A stretch of DNA of 64,000 nt from Streptomyces agglomeratus (lineage in GTDB: Bacteria; Actinomycetota; Actinomycetes; Streptomycetales; Streptomycetaceae): assembly GCF_001746415.1 (NCBI RefSeq), contig NZ_MEHJ01000001.1, forward strand, positions 4,175,001 to 4,239,000, given 5' to 3'. The notes beneath the pieces are model-generated. The model was given only the letters and a program-made list of their open reading frames with translations, searched no databases and was not told the origin of the DNA. The position numbers and the translations under genes were made by a program. Of the stretch, positions 25,678-33,934 are shown piece after piece (position 1 is the first letter of the stretch; each line of letters opens with the position of its first letter).

Positions 25678-26313
25678 ATGCGGATCCACGTCGTCGACCA
25701 CCCGCTGGTGGCGCACAAACTCACCACGCTGCGCGACAAGCGCACCGACTCTGCGACCTTCCGGCGCCTCGCCGACGAGCTGGTCACCCTGCTCGCGTAC
25801 GAGGCCACCCGGGACGTGCGCACCGAACAGGTCGACATCCAGACCCCGGTGACGGCGACGACGGGCGTGAAGCTGTCCCACCCCCGCCCCCTGGTCGTAC
25901 CGATCCTGCGGGCCGGTCTGGGCATGCTGGACGGCATGGTGCGGCTGCTGCCGACCGCCGAGGTCGGCTTCCTCGGAATGATCCGCAACGAGGAGACGCT
26001 CCAGGCGGAGACGTACGCCACGCGGATGCCGGAGGACCTCTCCGGCCGTCAGGTGTACGTCCTCGACCCGATGCTCGCCACCGGTGGCACCCTGGTCGCG
26101 GCGATCCGTGAGCTGATCAAGCGCGGCGCGGACGATGTCACGGCGGTCGTGCTGCTCGCGGCGCCCGAGGGCGTCGAGGTCATGGAGCGCGAGCTCGCCG
26201 GCACACCGGTCACCGTGGTCACCGCCTCGGTCGACGAGCGGCTCAACGAGCACGGCTACATCGTGCCGGGGCTCGGCGACGCGGGCGACCGGATGTACGG
26301 GACCGCCGGCTAG
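25678..26313 (+). CDS. upp: Uracil phosphoribosyltransferase
   Basis: 211 residues, the normal length. Conserved blocks: [20 protein letters not shown] at the N-terminus, [16 protein letters not shown], the PRPP-binding loop [19 protein letters not shown] and the C-terminal uracil-binding [17 protein letters not shown]. It makes UMP from uracil and PRPP in pyrimidine salvage. ATG 25678 fits homology. Cytoplasmic, monocistronic. Confidence 0.97.
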   Translation: MRIHVVDHPLVAHKLTTLRDKRTDSATFRRLADELVTLLAYEATRDVRTEQVDIQTPVTATTGVKLSHPRPLVVPILRAGLGMLDGMVRLLPTAEVGFLGMIRNEETLQAETYATRMPEDLSGRQVYVLDPMLATGGTLVAAIRELIKRGADDVTAVVLLAAPEGVEVMERELAGTPVTVVTASVDERLNEHGYIVPGLGDAGDRMYGTAG

Positions 26314-26326
26314 CAGTCGGGCGTAC

Positions 26327-26959
26327 TCAGCACTTCTTGGAGGGCGCGGGCGCGGGCCTGGCCAGAGCGGCCAGGGCCTTGTCCGCGTCCTTCTTCGTCG
26401 TCAGCGACTTGAACGCCGTGCCCAGGATCAGGTCCACGTCCTTGCCCTTGCGGGTGTCGGCCTTCTGCACGGCGCCCCTGAGCTGCGTACCCAGTACGGG
26501 AAGCACCTCGGAGACCGACTTGGGCGCGCCCAGCACCATGCCGGGGCCCTTGACCTTCTTGTCGTACTCCGGCGGCGCGTTGCCGACCTTCCCGACGGTG
26601 AAGCCGCGCTTCTTCAGCTCGTCGGCGGTCTCCTTGGCCAGACCGCCGCGCTTGGTCGCGTTGTAGACGTTGACCTTGATCTTGGCGGGCTTCAGCAGGG
26701 TGGCGCTGCGCGCGGGAGCGGAAGGCGCGGCGGCCTTCGTGCAGTCCTTGCCGCGTTCCGCGGCCGAGGTCTTCTTCGTGCCACCGGTGAAGACGTCGAT
26801 GAGCTCCAGCGTCCCCCAGCCGGCCAGACCGAGGGCCACGAGGGAGGCCACCATCGCGACGCTGGTCCTGCGCCGGTTCCGGGGGCGTCGCATGCGGGGG
26901 TACTTGTCGCCCGTAATGCGGTACTTTCCGCCCATGCCGGGGGGTGTCAGCATGCTCAT
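26327..26959 (-). CDS. LytR_C domain membrane-anchored protein
   Basis: 210 residues. A basic cytoplasmic N-terminus (MRRPRNRRRTSVAMVASL) runs into one transmembrane helix. The extracytoplasmic C-terminal domain has the LytR cell-envelope-attenuator C-terminal fold (KIKVNVYNATKRGGLAKETA, DELKKRGFTVGKVGN, VDLILGTAFKSL). It ends in a Cys. Stand-alone LytR_C proteins are common in actinobacteria and assumed to work at the cell wall; the biochemical role is unknown. The start is ambiguous among three in-frame ATGs; the most upstream is given. Confidence 0.85.
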   Translation of the reverse strand: MSMLTPPGMGGKYRITGDKYPRMRRPRNRRRTSVAMVASLVALGLAGWGTLELIDVFTGGTKKTSAAERGKDCTKAAAPSAPARSATLLKPAKIKVNVYNATKRGGLAKETADELKKRGFTVGKVGNAPPEYDKKVKGPGMVLGAPKSVSEVLPVLGTQLRGAVQKADTRKGKDVDLILGTAFKSLTTKKDADKALAALARPAPAPSKKC

Positions 26960-27082
26960 GGGCGCAGCGTAGTGCGCCTCGGTGACGATGCCTACTAAAT
27001 GATCAATGACACCGGGTCAGGCCAACCCATAAGGCCCAATGCGACGTCCGTTCGGGCGGTGGTGCGGCCGGGCCGGCGTGTC

Positions 27083-27385
27083 TCAGGTGCGGTCGAGTTC
27101 GAGGACACGCGCGTGCAGCACTTGGCGCTGCTGGAGCGCGGCGCGGACCGCGCGGTGCAGTCCGTCCTCCAGGTACAGGTCGCCCTGCCACTTCACGACG
27201 TGGGCGAAGAGGTCGCCGTAGAACGTCGAGTCCTCGGCCAGCAGTGTCTCGAGATCCAGCTGACCCTTGGTGGTCACGAGCTGATCGAGGCGGACCGGGC
27301 GCGGCGCGACATCCGCCCACTGCCGGGTGCTTTCCCGGCCGTGGTCGGGATACGGCCGGCCGTTTCCGATGCGCTTGAAGATCAC
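27083..27385 (-). CDS. ParB-like small protein of unknown role
   Basis: 100 residues: MIFKRIGNGRPYPDHGRES, then RPVRLDQLVTTKGQLDLETL and the segment YLEDGLHRAVRAALQQRQVL. The last contains the D-G-x-H-R turn characteristic of ParB/sulfiredoxin-type nucleotide-binding folds. This family occurs widely in streptomycetes and is often automatically labelled antitoxin-like; no toxin partner is visible here, so I do not adopt that label. GTG 27385 start. Confidence 0.72.
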   Translation of the reverse strand: MIFKRIGNGRPYPDHGRESTRQWADVAPRPVRLDQLVTTKGQLDLETLLAEDSTFYGDLFAHVVKWQGDLYLEDGLHRAVRAALQQRQVLHARVLELDRT

Positions 27386-27584
27386 ACGGAAAGCCTACCG
27401 GGCAAGCGGCTCCGGGCGCAGCCATGAGGACGGGGTGCAAAGGGCGTATTCGTCGCCAGAACGGGACCAAATCATGAGCGGAACTAACCCCTCCGGTGAT
27501 GTGGAGCGGTCCTGATGACGGAAAAAGCGGGCCGGGCGGGCTTCCCCCGTACGGAGTACGCCCCCAGCGCGCCGCGCCTGCGGG

Positions 27585-28175
27585 CTACTTCGCCGGAGCC
27601 TTCTTCTTCGCCGCCGCCTTCGTCTGCTGCTTGAACGCGCGGACCTTCGCGAGGGACTCCGGGCCCGTGATGTCCGCCGCCGAGCGGAACGCGCCCTCGT
27701 CGCCGTACGACCCCGCCGCCTCCCGCCAGCCCTCCGGGCGTACGCCGAGCTGCTTGCCCAGCAGGGCCAGGAAGATCTGCGACTTCTGCTTGCCGAAGCC
27801 GGGCAGCGCGTTCAGCCGGGCCAGCAGTTCCCTGCCGGTTTCGACGTCGCGCCAGATCGCGGTCGCGTCGCCGTCGTACTCGTCGACCAGGTACTGGCAG
27901 AGCTGCTGCACGCGCTTGGCCATGGACCCCGGGTAGCGGTGCACGGCGGGCTTGGCCGACAGGAGCTCCGCGAAGGCGTCGGGGTCGTACGCCGCGATCT
28001 CGTGCGCGTCGAGATCGTCGGCGCCGAGCCGCTGGGCGATCGTGTACGGGCCGGCGAACGCCCACTCCATCGGGACCTGCTGGTCGAGCAGCATGCCGAT
28101 CAGGTCGGCGAGCGGGCTGCGGCCGAGCAGTTCGTCGGCCTCCGGTTGCTGGGCGAGACGGATGTCGGGGCTCAT
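27585..28175 (-). CDS. HhH-GPD-type base excision repair protein
   Basis: 196 residues. PLADLIGMLLDQQVPMEWAF corresponds to the first helices of the HhH-GPD fold, and LNALPGFGKQKSQIFLALLG is the helix-hairpin-helix. A Lys/Ala-rich tail (QQTKAAAKKKAPAK) may aid DNA binding. No Fe-S cluster cysteines. It belongs to a short actinobacterial subfamily of DNA glycosylase-like proteins whose substrate is not established. It follows the ABC-F gene by 10 nt on the same strand, so the two are probably co-transcribed. Confidence 0.85.
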   Translation of the reverse strand: MSPDIRLAQQPEADELLGRSPLADLIGMLLDQQVPMEWAFAGPYTIAQRLGADDLDAHEIAAYDPDAFAELLSAKPAVHRYPGSMAKRVQQLCQYLVDEYDGDATAIWRDVETGRELLARLNALPGFGKQKSQIFLALLGKQLGVRPEGWREAAGSYGDEGAFRSAADITGPESLAKVRAFKQQTKAAAKKKAPAK

Positions 28176-28185
28176 CCTCCGATGA

Positions 28186-29820
28186 TCACGCACCCGGGCC
28201 GGCTTCGCACACCTCACCGCCCGCCATGTCCAGCCGGGTGCCCGTGAACGAGCGCCGCATCCGCCGGTCGTGCGTGACGATCACCAGCGTGCCCGCGTAG
28301 CCGGCCAGGGCCGCTTCGATCTCTTCGACCAGGGCCGGAGCGAGGTGGTTCGTCGGTTCGTCGAGGAGCAGCAGGTCCACGGGGTTCGTGACGAGCCGGG
28401 CCAGTTCGAGCTTGCGGCGGCCGCCGGTGGACAGGGCGCGTACGGGCTTCGCCAGGTCGGCCTCGCGGAACAGGCCCAGGGAGAGCAGCTCGTGGGCGCG
28501 GTCGGCCGGTCCGAACGCCTCCAGGACCGTACGGCTGTCGCCGCCGGGGGCCGTACGGAAGGTGTCCTGGCGCAGGAAGCCGGTGCGCGGGGGCCGGGTG
28601 GCCGTGCCGCTGACGGGTTTCAGCTCGCCCGCGAGGACCTGGAGCAGCGTCGACTTGCCGGCGCCGTTGGGCCCGGTGACCAGCACGCGCTCACCCGGCT
28701 CGAAGCGCAGCGAGCCGACGCGCAGGCGCCCCGGCACGCGTACGCCGTCGAGCCGTGCCCCGGTCGTCCCGTCCGCCGCCCCGCCGTCGATGCGGGCCGA
28801 GAAGCGCAGCGGACGGGGGGGCGGCGGCATCGGGCGCTCGGTCAGCCGGTTCAGGTGCTCGCGGGCGCTGCGGATGCGGCTCATCGCGCCGTGCGCGCGG
28901 GACCTGGCCCGGAAGGCGCCGGCGCCGCTGAAGGAGGCCGGTGCCTTGCGGGGGATGGCGGAGAGCAGAACGGTGTTCGTCTCGGCGAGGGCGGATCGCC
29001 GGGCCACCTCGGCGCGCCACTGCTCGTACTCCCTGGCCCAGCGGGCACGGGCGGCGGCCTTGGCGGTGAGGAAACCGGCGTAACCGTTGCCGTAGCGGCG
29101 TACCGTCCGCAGGTCCTGGTCCACCTCCAGCACGGTCGTGGTGACGCGGTCGAGGAACGTCCGGTCGTGGGTGACCGCGACCACCGTGCCGCGATGGGCG
29201 CGCAGGTGTTCCTCCAGCCAGCCGACGGCCTCGTCGTCGAGGTCGTTGGTCGGTTCGTCGAGCAGCAGCACCTCCGGCGCGGCGGCCAGCGTGGCGGCGA
29301 GCGCGAGCCGTGAGCGCTGGCCGCCGGAGAGCGTGCCGAGGGGACGGGCGCGGTCGAACGGGGTGCGTTCGCCGAGCCTGCGCAGGGTGATGTCGACGCG
29401 GCGGTCGGCGTCGTGGCCGCCGCGCGCCTCGAACTCCGCCACGAGGGCGGCGTACGCCGAGAGCCCGGCCGGGCCGGCGTCGCCGAGCCCCGCCTCGGCC
29501 TGCCTCATGCGCCGCTCCAGCGCCCGCAGTTCGGCGAGGGCGAGATCGACGGCGGCGCCGACGGGCGCGGTGGGCGGCAGGTCGAGGGTCTGGGCGAGGT
29601 GACCGACGCCGCCGTGGGCGGTGAGGGTGACGGTGCCGTTGTCGGGCTTCTGGAGGCCGGCGAGGAGGCGGAGCAGTGTGGACTTGCCGGACCCGTTGTC
29701 GCCGACGACGCCGGCTTTCTCGCCGGGCCGGACGGTGAGGGAGACGCGGTCGAGGACGACGTGGTCGTCGTACCGCAGGGTGACGTCGGACAGGGCGAGC
29801 CGGGTGCCGGATCGGAGCAA
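28186..29820 (-). CDS. ABC-F family ATPase (possible antibiotic-resistance type)
   Basis: 544 residues, two ATP-binding domains, no membrane segment. Domain 1: VVGDNGSGKSTLLRLL, signature LSGGQRSRL, LLLDEPTNDLD and VTHDRTFLD. Domain 2: VTGPNGAGKSTLLQVL, a drifted signature LSTGGRRKLELARLV and LLLDEPTNHLAPA. A charged linker of about 80 residues (about 260-340) lies between them, the length class of ribosome-protecting ABC-F proteins. It may displace an inhibitor from the ribosome or act in translation generally. Start is TTG 29820 with AAAGG at 7 nt. A perfect 8-bp inverted repeat sits directly upstream. Confidence 0.9.
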   Translation of the reverse strand: MLRSGTRLALSDVTLRYDDHVVLDRVSLTVRPGEKAGVVGDNGSGKSTLLRLLAGLQKPDNGTVTLTAHGGVGHLAQTLDLPPTAPVGAAVDLALAELRALERRMRQAEAGLGDAGPAGLSAYAALVAEFEARGGHDADRRVDITLRRLGERTPFDRARPLGTLSGGQRSRLALAATLAAAPEVLLLDEPTNDLDDEAVGWLEEHLRAHRGTVVAVTHDRTFLDRVTTTVLEVDQDLRTVRRYGNGYAGFLTAKAAARARWAREYEQWRAEVARRSALAETNTVLLSAIPRKAPASFSGAGAFRARSRAHGAMSRIRSAREHLNRLTERPMPPPPRPLRFSARIDGGAADGTTGARLDGVRVPGRLRVGSLRFEPGERVLVTGPNGAGKSTLLQVLAGELKPVSGTATRPPRTGFLRQDTFRTAPGGDSRTVLEAFGPADRAHELLSLGLFREADLAKPVRALSTGGRRKLELARLVTNPVDLLLLDEPTNHLAPALVEEIEAALAGYAGTLVIVTHDRRMRRSFTGTRLDMAGGEVCEAGPGA

Positions 29821-29848
29821 GAGGGAGCCTTTCTTCTTCAGCAGGGTT

Positions 29849-29872
29849 GCGAGACGGAACGGTTCGTCTCGC
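29849..29872 (-). promoter_or_regulatory. Palindromic operator upstream of ABC-F gene
   Basis: GCGAGACG-N8-CGTCTCGC forms perfect 8-bp arms about 30-50 nt before the TTG start. An additional half-site TTCGTCTCGC lies at 29911-29920. A TTTATCTT -10-like element lies between them. No regulator gene is adjacent. Confidence 0.6.
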
Positions 29873-30057
29873 TAAGAAGATAAACGCCTGCCCGCCGCCC
29901 CGCAAGACGTTTCGTCTCGCCATCCCGCCGGCTCAAGCCCGTGGGCGGACGGAGCGGACCCGGCCAATGATCGAAGGGCGACGAAGGCGATGAAGGTACC
30001 GAGGCGAATCCGCGCGACCGGCCGGATTCGGGTGACCGACCCGGAAGGACGAGCCGC

Positions 30058-30573
30058 ATGTCCGACGCACCACCCCCGCCACCGCCCGGCGACCCGCGGT
30101 GGGGCCCCCGGCCACCGGGCGGCGGCCCGCCGCCGCCCGCCTGGGCCGGTTACCCGCCGACGCCCCCGATGCCTCCTCGAAAGCGCCGGATCTGGCCGTG
30201 GGTGCTGCTCGGCCTGGTGCTCCTGTTCGCCGGCGGCTGCATCGCCGTCATCGCCACGGTCACCACGGTGGTGGACGAGGAGTCGACCCGGACCGTGACG
30301 GTGAGGTACGCCGTGACGGGCGACGCCAGGGACGTCACCATCAGGTACACGACCTGGCGGGAGGGTGACGCCTCGTCCACCACCGTGACCGACGCCCGGC
30401 TCCCCTGGCGGGAGGAAGTCGAGACCACCGGCCTGGTGAAGGGCGGCTCGCTGACCGTCGTCACCGGCGCCTCCGGCGGCACCGCCACCTGTTCCGTGAC
30501 GGTCGACGAGAACGCGCCCAGGACCGCCACGGCCACCGGCAGGTTCGCGACCGCGACGTGCGACGACTTCTGA
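30058..30573 (+). CDS. MmpS-like membrane accessory protein
   Basis: 171 residues. A Pro/Gly-rich cytoplasmic N-terminus (MSDAPPPPPPGDPRWGPRPP), then the basic RKRRIWPW and one transmembrane helix. The extracytoplasmic beta-domain (VTVRYAVTGDARDVTIRYTT, then VETTGLVKGGSLTVVTGASG, with a C-terminal Cys pair) resembles MmpS/DUF4333-type accessory proteins. ATG 30058. Partner transporter not present here; function unknown beyond envelope association. Confidence 0.8.
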   Translation: MSDAPPPPPPGDPRWGPRPPGGGPPPPAWAGYPPTPPMPPRKRRIWPWVLLGLVLLFAGGCIAVIATVTTVVDEESTRTVTVRYAVTGDARDVTIRYTTWREGDASSTTVTDARLPWREEVETTGLVKGGSLTVVTGASGGTATCSVTVDENAPRTATATGRFATATCDDF

Positions 30574-30686
30574 CGCGGCGGTCGGAGGTGGCGGCCGGAG
30601 GCGGCGGTCGGCGGGCATGATTGTCGTACCCCCGTGGAACGATGCCGAAGTCGGCCGTAAAACAGGGCAGTTCGCGGGTGGGGGTC

Positions 30687-30932
30687 ATGGTCTCTTACGA
30701 CGAGAACGACGTGTGCGACGCGTGCGGTGTCCCGCGCGGCAGGTGGCGGGCCGTGCTGGCGATGACGCTGTGCGGCCCCTGCGAACGGACCGGGGGAAGC
30801 CGCCCCGGCCCCGAACCGGTGCTGCTCGCCGAGGTCCTGGCCGCCGCGACCGCCGAGCTGACGCTCGCGGCGCGCACCGGCCGCTTCGACCTCTTCCCGG
30901 CCCGCATACCGGCGGCCGAGAGACCGTCGTGA
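30687..30932 (+). CDS. Small protein with paired CxxC motifs
   Basis: 81 residues from ATG 30687: MVSYDENDVCDACGVPRGRW, then MTLCGPCERTGG. The four Cys in two CxxC pairs could hold zinc or form a rubredoxin-like knuckle. The remainder is helical (VLLAEVLAAATAELTLAART). ATG 30642 is an alternative start that adds 15 residues. No family recognised. It lies upstream of the XRE regulator gene on the same strand. Confidence 0.58.
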   Translation: MVSYDENDVCDACGVPRGRWRAVLAMTLCGPCERTGGSRPGPEPVLLAEVLAAATAELTLAARTGRFDLFPARIPAAERPS

Positions 30933-31052
30933 GGGATTGGTGATGGGGACTCGTGAGGGGGACTCGTGGCAGGGGAGCCGGCCGTAGCGATTGGGCGGGG
31001 GAGCCGGCCGTAGCGATCGCGCTCGTTTCGTATCTGAGATAACTTCTCTGAT

Positions 31053-31610
31053 ATGAGAACAGTCGACGATCGTCTGGCCCACCGGCTCGCGGAGCTGCGC
31101 ACCGAGCGCGGCTGGTCGCTGGACGAGCTGGCGCGGCGTACGGACATCAGCCGGTCGACCCTTTCCCGGCTGGAACGTGCGGAGATCAGCCCGACGGCGG
31201 CCCTGCTGGGGAGCCTGTGCGCCGCGTACGGGCGGACGATGTCGCAACTGCTGGCCGAGGTCGAGTCCGAGCCTCCACAACTGGTGCGCGCCGAGCGCCA
31301 GTTGGTGTGGCGCGACGAGGAATCGGGCTTCACCCGGCGGTCGGTGTCCCCGCCGCACCCCGGCCTGCGGGGCGAGATCGTCGAGGGGGCGCTGCGGCCG
31401 GGCGCGGACATCACGTACGACGGGCCACCCGTGCCGGGCATCGAACAGCACATCTGGGTGCTGGAGGGCGTACTGGAGGTCACGGCGGGCGGCGCTGTCC
31501 ACGAAATCCGCGCCGGGGACTGCCTGCGCTTCCGCCTCTGGGGCGATTCCCGGTTCCACTGCCCGGGCCCGGACCCGGTCCGCTACGCGGTCGTGGTGGT
31601 CCTGCCGTGA
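31053..31610 (+). CDS. XRE-cupin transcriptional regulator
   Basis: 185 residues. N-terminal XRE helix-turn-helix (RLAELRTERGWSLDELARRT, ISRSTLSRLERAEISPTAAL), then a C-terminal cupin barrel (GADITYDGPPVPGIEQHIWV, EVTAGGAVHEIRAGDCLRFR). ATG 31053 has no ribosome-binding site: the bases before it are TATCTGAGATAACTTCTCTGAT-like, which suggests a leaderless or operator-overlapping start. The stop overlaps the GNAT start (GTGA), so it probably controls its own operon with the acetyltransferase. Confidence 0.88.
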   Translation: MRTVDDRLAHRLAELRTERGWSLDELARRTDISRSTLSRLERAEISPTAALLGSLCAAYGRTMSQLLAEVESEPPQLVRAERQLVWRDEESGFTRRSVSPPHPGLRGEIVEGALRPGADITYDGPPVPGIEQHIWVLEGVLEVTAGGAVHEIRAGDCLRFRLWGDSRFHCPGPDPVRYAVVVVLP

Positions 31611-32164
31611 CCGCCGCGACCCGGACGCCCGTCATCACCCGGCTGACCGCCGGCGAGTTCCGCGACAGTGTGCCGGACCTGGCCCGCGTCCTCGTGGACG
31701 CGGTCGACGGCAACGCGTCCGTCGGCTTCCTCGCCCCCTTCCCGTACGAGGAAGCCGCGGCGTGGTGGACCGCGCAGCAGCCCGCGGTGGACGACGGCAG
31801 CCTCGCCGTGTGGGCCGCCCGCGGTCCGGGCGGCGGCATCACCGGCACCTTCGGACTCGCCCGCGGGCCCAAGCCCAACAGCCGGCACCGCGCCGAACTG
31901 GTCAAGCTCATGGTCCACCGGGACGCGCGCGGACAGGGCCTGGGCCGCGCCCTGCTGGCCGCCGCCGAAGAGGCCGCCGCCGACGCGGGTGCCACGCTCC
32001 TGCTGCTGGACACCGAGACCGGCAGCCCCGCCGAGTACCTCTACCGCGCGGCGGGCTGGACCCGCTACGGCGTCGTACCCGGGTACGCGGGCGATCCGGC
32101 CGGCACCCCGAAGGATTGCAGCTTCTACTTCAAGCGCCTCGACCCGACGCCTCGCACGACGTAG
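31607..32164 (+). CDS. GNAT-family N-acetyltransferase
   Basis: 185 residues. The acetyl-CoA binding region is clear: LVKLMVHRDARGQGLGRALL (motif A, RGQGLG) and AGATLLLLDTETGSPAEYLY with AAGWTRYGVVPGYAGDP, typical of the family that acts on small amines and antibiotics. Translationally coupled to the XRE-cupin gene. Substrate unknown; coupling to a ligand-sensing regulator hints at detoxification of a small molecule. Confidence 0.88.
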   Translation: MTAATRTPVITRLTAGEFRDSVPDLARVLVDAVDGNASVGFLAPFPYEEAAAWWTAQQPAVDDGSLAVWAARGPGGGITGTFGLARGPKPNSRHRAELVKLMVHRDARGQGLGRALLAAAEEAAADAGATLLLLDTETGSPAEYLYRAAGWTRYGVVPGYAGDPAGTPKDCSFYFKRLDPTPRTT

Positions 32165-32212
32165 AAGACCGGCCGTCAGGCCACCCGGCCCCGGCCACCC
32201 GGCTCCCGGCCC

Positions 32213-33226
32213 TCAGATCCAGCCGCGGTCGCGGGCCAGGAGCGCCGCCTGGAAGCGGTTCGCGGCGCCGAGCCGGTGCATGAGGTCGGCGATGTACTTG
32301 CGGTACGTGCGCACGGAGAGGCCGACCTCCCGTGCCCCCGACTCGTCCTTGTCCACCTGGTACATGGTGGACAGGATCCTGCGCTCCACGTCGGTGAGCT
32401 GCGCGCCGGGGTCGGAGGTGTGCCCCAGCAGGTCGCGGATGTCGGTGGCGTCGTTCCACATGCGCTCGAAGAGGGAGACGAGGTTGGCCACCAGCCCCGG
32501 CTCCCGGACGAGCAGCGCGCCCTGCACCGAGGCGGTGGGGTCGATCGGGGTGAGGGCGGCGGTGCGGTCGAAGACGAGCAGGCGTTCCAGCGGGCGGTCG
32601 GAGATCCGTATCTCGGCGCCGGCCGCGACGAGTTCCGAGAGGTAGGCCAGCGTCGGCGGGTCACCGGCGGCGGCGGCGCCCATGATGGTCCGCATCCGGA
32701 CGCCCCGGCGCAGGATGCGGGTGTCCAGCGGGCGCGAGGCGGCGATGCTCTCGGCGGTCAGGGTGCCGTGCGGCTGGGTGGTCAGGCCCTCGCTGCGCGT
32801 GTAGAAGGTGAGTTCGTCGATGTGGGCCCGGATCTGCTCCAGGCCCTCGATGCGCTCGATCGCCGGACGGTCGGGGGCGCTCAGCCCCGGGGCGGGACGA
32901 GCGGTCGCGCGCTCGTTCAGCAGCGATTCGACCACGTCCTCCTCGACCACCACCCGTTCGAGCTCCTGGCGCAGTTCGTGCACCTGCTGCTCGATGAGCC
33001 GCTGCACGGCCTTGGCCGGCGGGGCGGGGCGGCTCCTGCCGTCCACGGACGGCTCGGCCAGGTCCCGGGTCAGAAGACGTTCGAGGGCGGCGGCCGTCTG
33101 CTGCGGGCCGGTACCCAGTTCGTCGGCCAGCTCACCGGCCGTCGCCTCGGTCAGCCGCAGCAACGCGCGGTAGCACCGCTCGTCCTCGTCGCTCACGCCC
33201 AGATACGCCAGAGTTCCCCGCTGCAC
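32213..33226 (-). CDS. LuxR-type regulator with TrmB-like N-terminus, probable daptide cluster regulator
   Basis: 337 residues. Residues about 10-60 resemble a TrmB winged helix (SDEDERCYRALLRLTEATAG, ELADELGTGPQQTAAALERL). The middle forms a PLD-like alpha/beta effector domain. The C-terminus (about 270-337) is a LuxR helix-turn-helix (LTDVERRILSTMYQVDKDES, REVGLSVRTYRKYIADLMHR, LGAANRFQAALLARDRGWI). Start GTG 33226 after GGGGGAG. It is divergent from the cluster; tandem GTGCAGCAAGCTGC sites lie in the shared intergenic region, so it is the best candidate pathway regulator. Inducer unknown. Confidence 0.86.
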   Translation of the reverse strand: MQRGTLAYLGVSDEDERCYRALLRLTEATAGELADELGTGPQQTAAALERLLTRDLAEPSVDGRSRPAPPAKAVQRLIEQQVHELRQELERVVVEEDVVESLLNERATARPAPGLSAPDRPAIERIEGLEQIRAHIDELTFYTRSEGLTTQPHGTLTAESIAASRPLDTRILRRGVRMRTIMGAAAAGDPPTLAYLSELVAAGAEIRISDRPLERLLVFDRTAALTPIDPTASVQGALLVREPGLVANLVSLFERMWNDATDIRDLLGHTSDPGAQLTDVERRILSTMYQVDKDESGAREVGLSVRTYRKYIADLMHRLGAANRFQAALLARDRGWI

Positions 33227-33361
33227 GACTCCCCCAGTGCTGGCGCCACCGCCCCGGCGAGCGGCGGCCGTCCGCCCCGATCGTACAGCGGTTGTCTTGA
33301 TACGGCCGTTTCGCGCCTTCCGTGGAACGCGGCGCTCCGGGCCGTGGGTTGCACCGTCCCC

Positions 33362-33399
33362 GTGCAGCAAGCTGCGGTCGGCGGTGCAGCAAGCTGCAC
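33362..33399. promoter_or_regulatory. Tandem palindromic operators at the head of the RiPP cluster
   Basis: GTGCAGC-AA-GCTGCAC at 33384-33399 is a perfect 7-bp inverted repeat. A near copy lies at 33362-33377, 22 bp away. They sit between the divergent LuxR gene and the secreted-peptide gene, and a TTGGCA-type -35 follows near 33429. Confidence 0.75.
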
Positions 33400-33485
33400 G
33401 CTTCCACCGCCCCGAAGTGCCCGCCGGGTTGGCAGTCTTCTCCTTGTCGGAAACGACGCACCGCACACCAGGGGGACACCGCACC

Positions 33486-33869
33486 ATGACCGGAAACCAG
33501 TTTCGTACGCAGACCCGCACGCTGACCGCCCGCGCCGCTCTCGCCGCCGCACTTGGACTCGGCGCTCTCCTGACCGTCGGAGCGCCGGCGGCATCGGCGG
33601 CCGACGCGCAGCCCGTGGAGCGCCCGCAGATCACGACGGCCGCCGAGAGTTCCACGGCGGGCGGCGCGGGCTCCGGGAGCGTCACGGCGGACGAGGCCGG
33701 TTCCACGGCCGGGGAAGCGGCGCAGGACCGCTGCATCCTCTACATCGGCGGCACCTGCAAGGTGCGGGCGACCGGGCCGGGCGCGGGGATCTTCAAGCCC
33801 GGCGGCCATGTCGTCATCAAGCCCGGCACCGGCTTCCCCGGCGGCCTGAACACGTTCGACTGGGCCTGA
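33486..33869 (+). CDS. Small secreted protein with one Cys loop
   Basis: 127 residues. A Sec signal peptide (TARAALAAALGLGALLTVGA, cleavage near AASA-AD at residue 40) precedes a Ser/Thr/Ala-rich region and a C-terminal segment containing CILYIGGTC, KVRATGPGAGIFKPGGHVVI and a terminal NTFDWA. The two Cys, eight apart, probably form a disulfide. No family recognised. As the first gene on the cluster side of the LuxR operators it may be co-regulated with the RiPP genes; immunity, signalling or an unrelated envelope role are all open. Confidence 0.7.
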   Translation: MTGNQFRTQTRTLTARAALAAALGLGALLTVGAPAASAADAQPVERPQITTAAESSTAGGAGSGSVTADEAGSTAGEAAQDRCILYIGGTCKVRATGPGAGIFKPGGHVVIKPGTGFPGGLNTFDWA

Positions 33870-33934
33870 CCGCCCCACCCCGCCCGGCCCACCGACCCGC
33901 CCGACCACCAGGCAACCCGAACCAGGAGCGAGCC

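Noticed and set aside
27083..27385. Antitoxin of a toxin-antitoxin pair
   Set aside because: There is no partner toxin gene on either side and the ParB-like D-G-x-H-R segment argues for another role.
28186..29820. Dedicated self-resistance gene of the RiPP cluster
   Set aside because: It lies on the other side of four unrelated genes, has its own operator, and daptide-type membrane-active peptides are not expected to target the ribosome.
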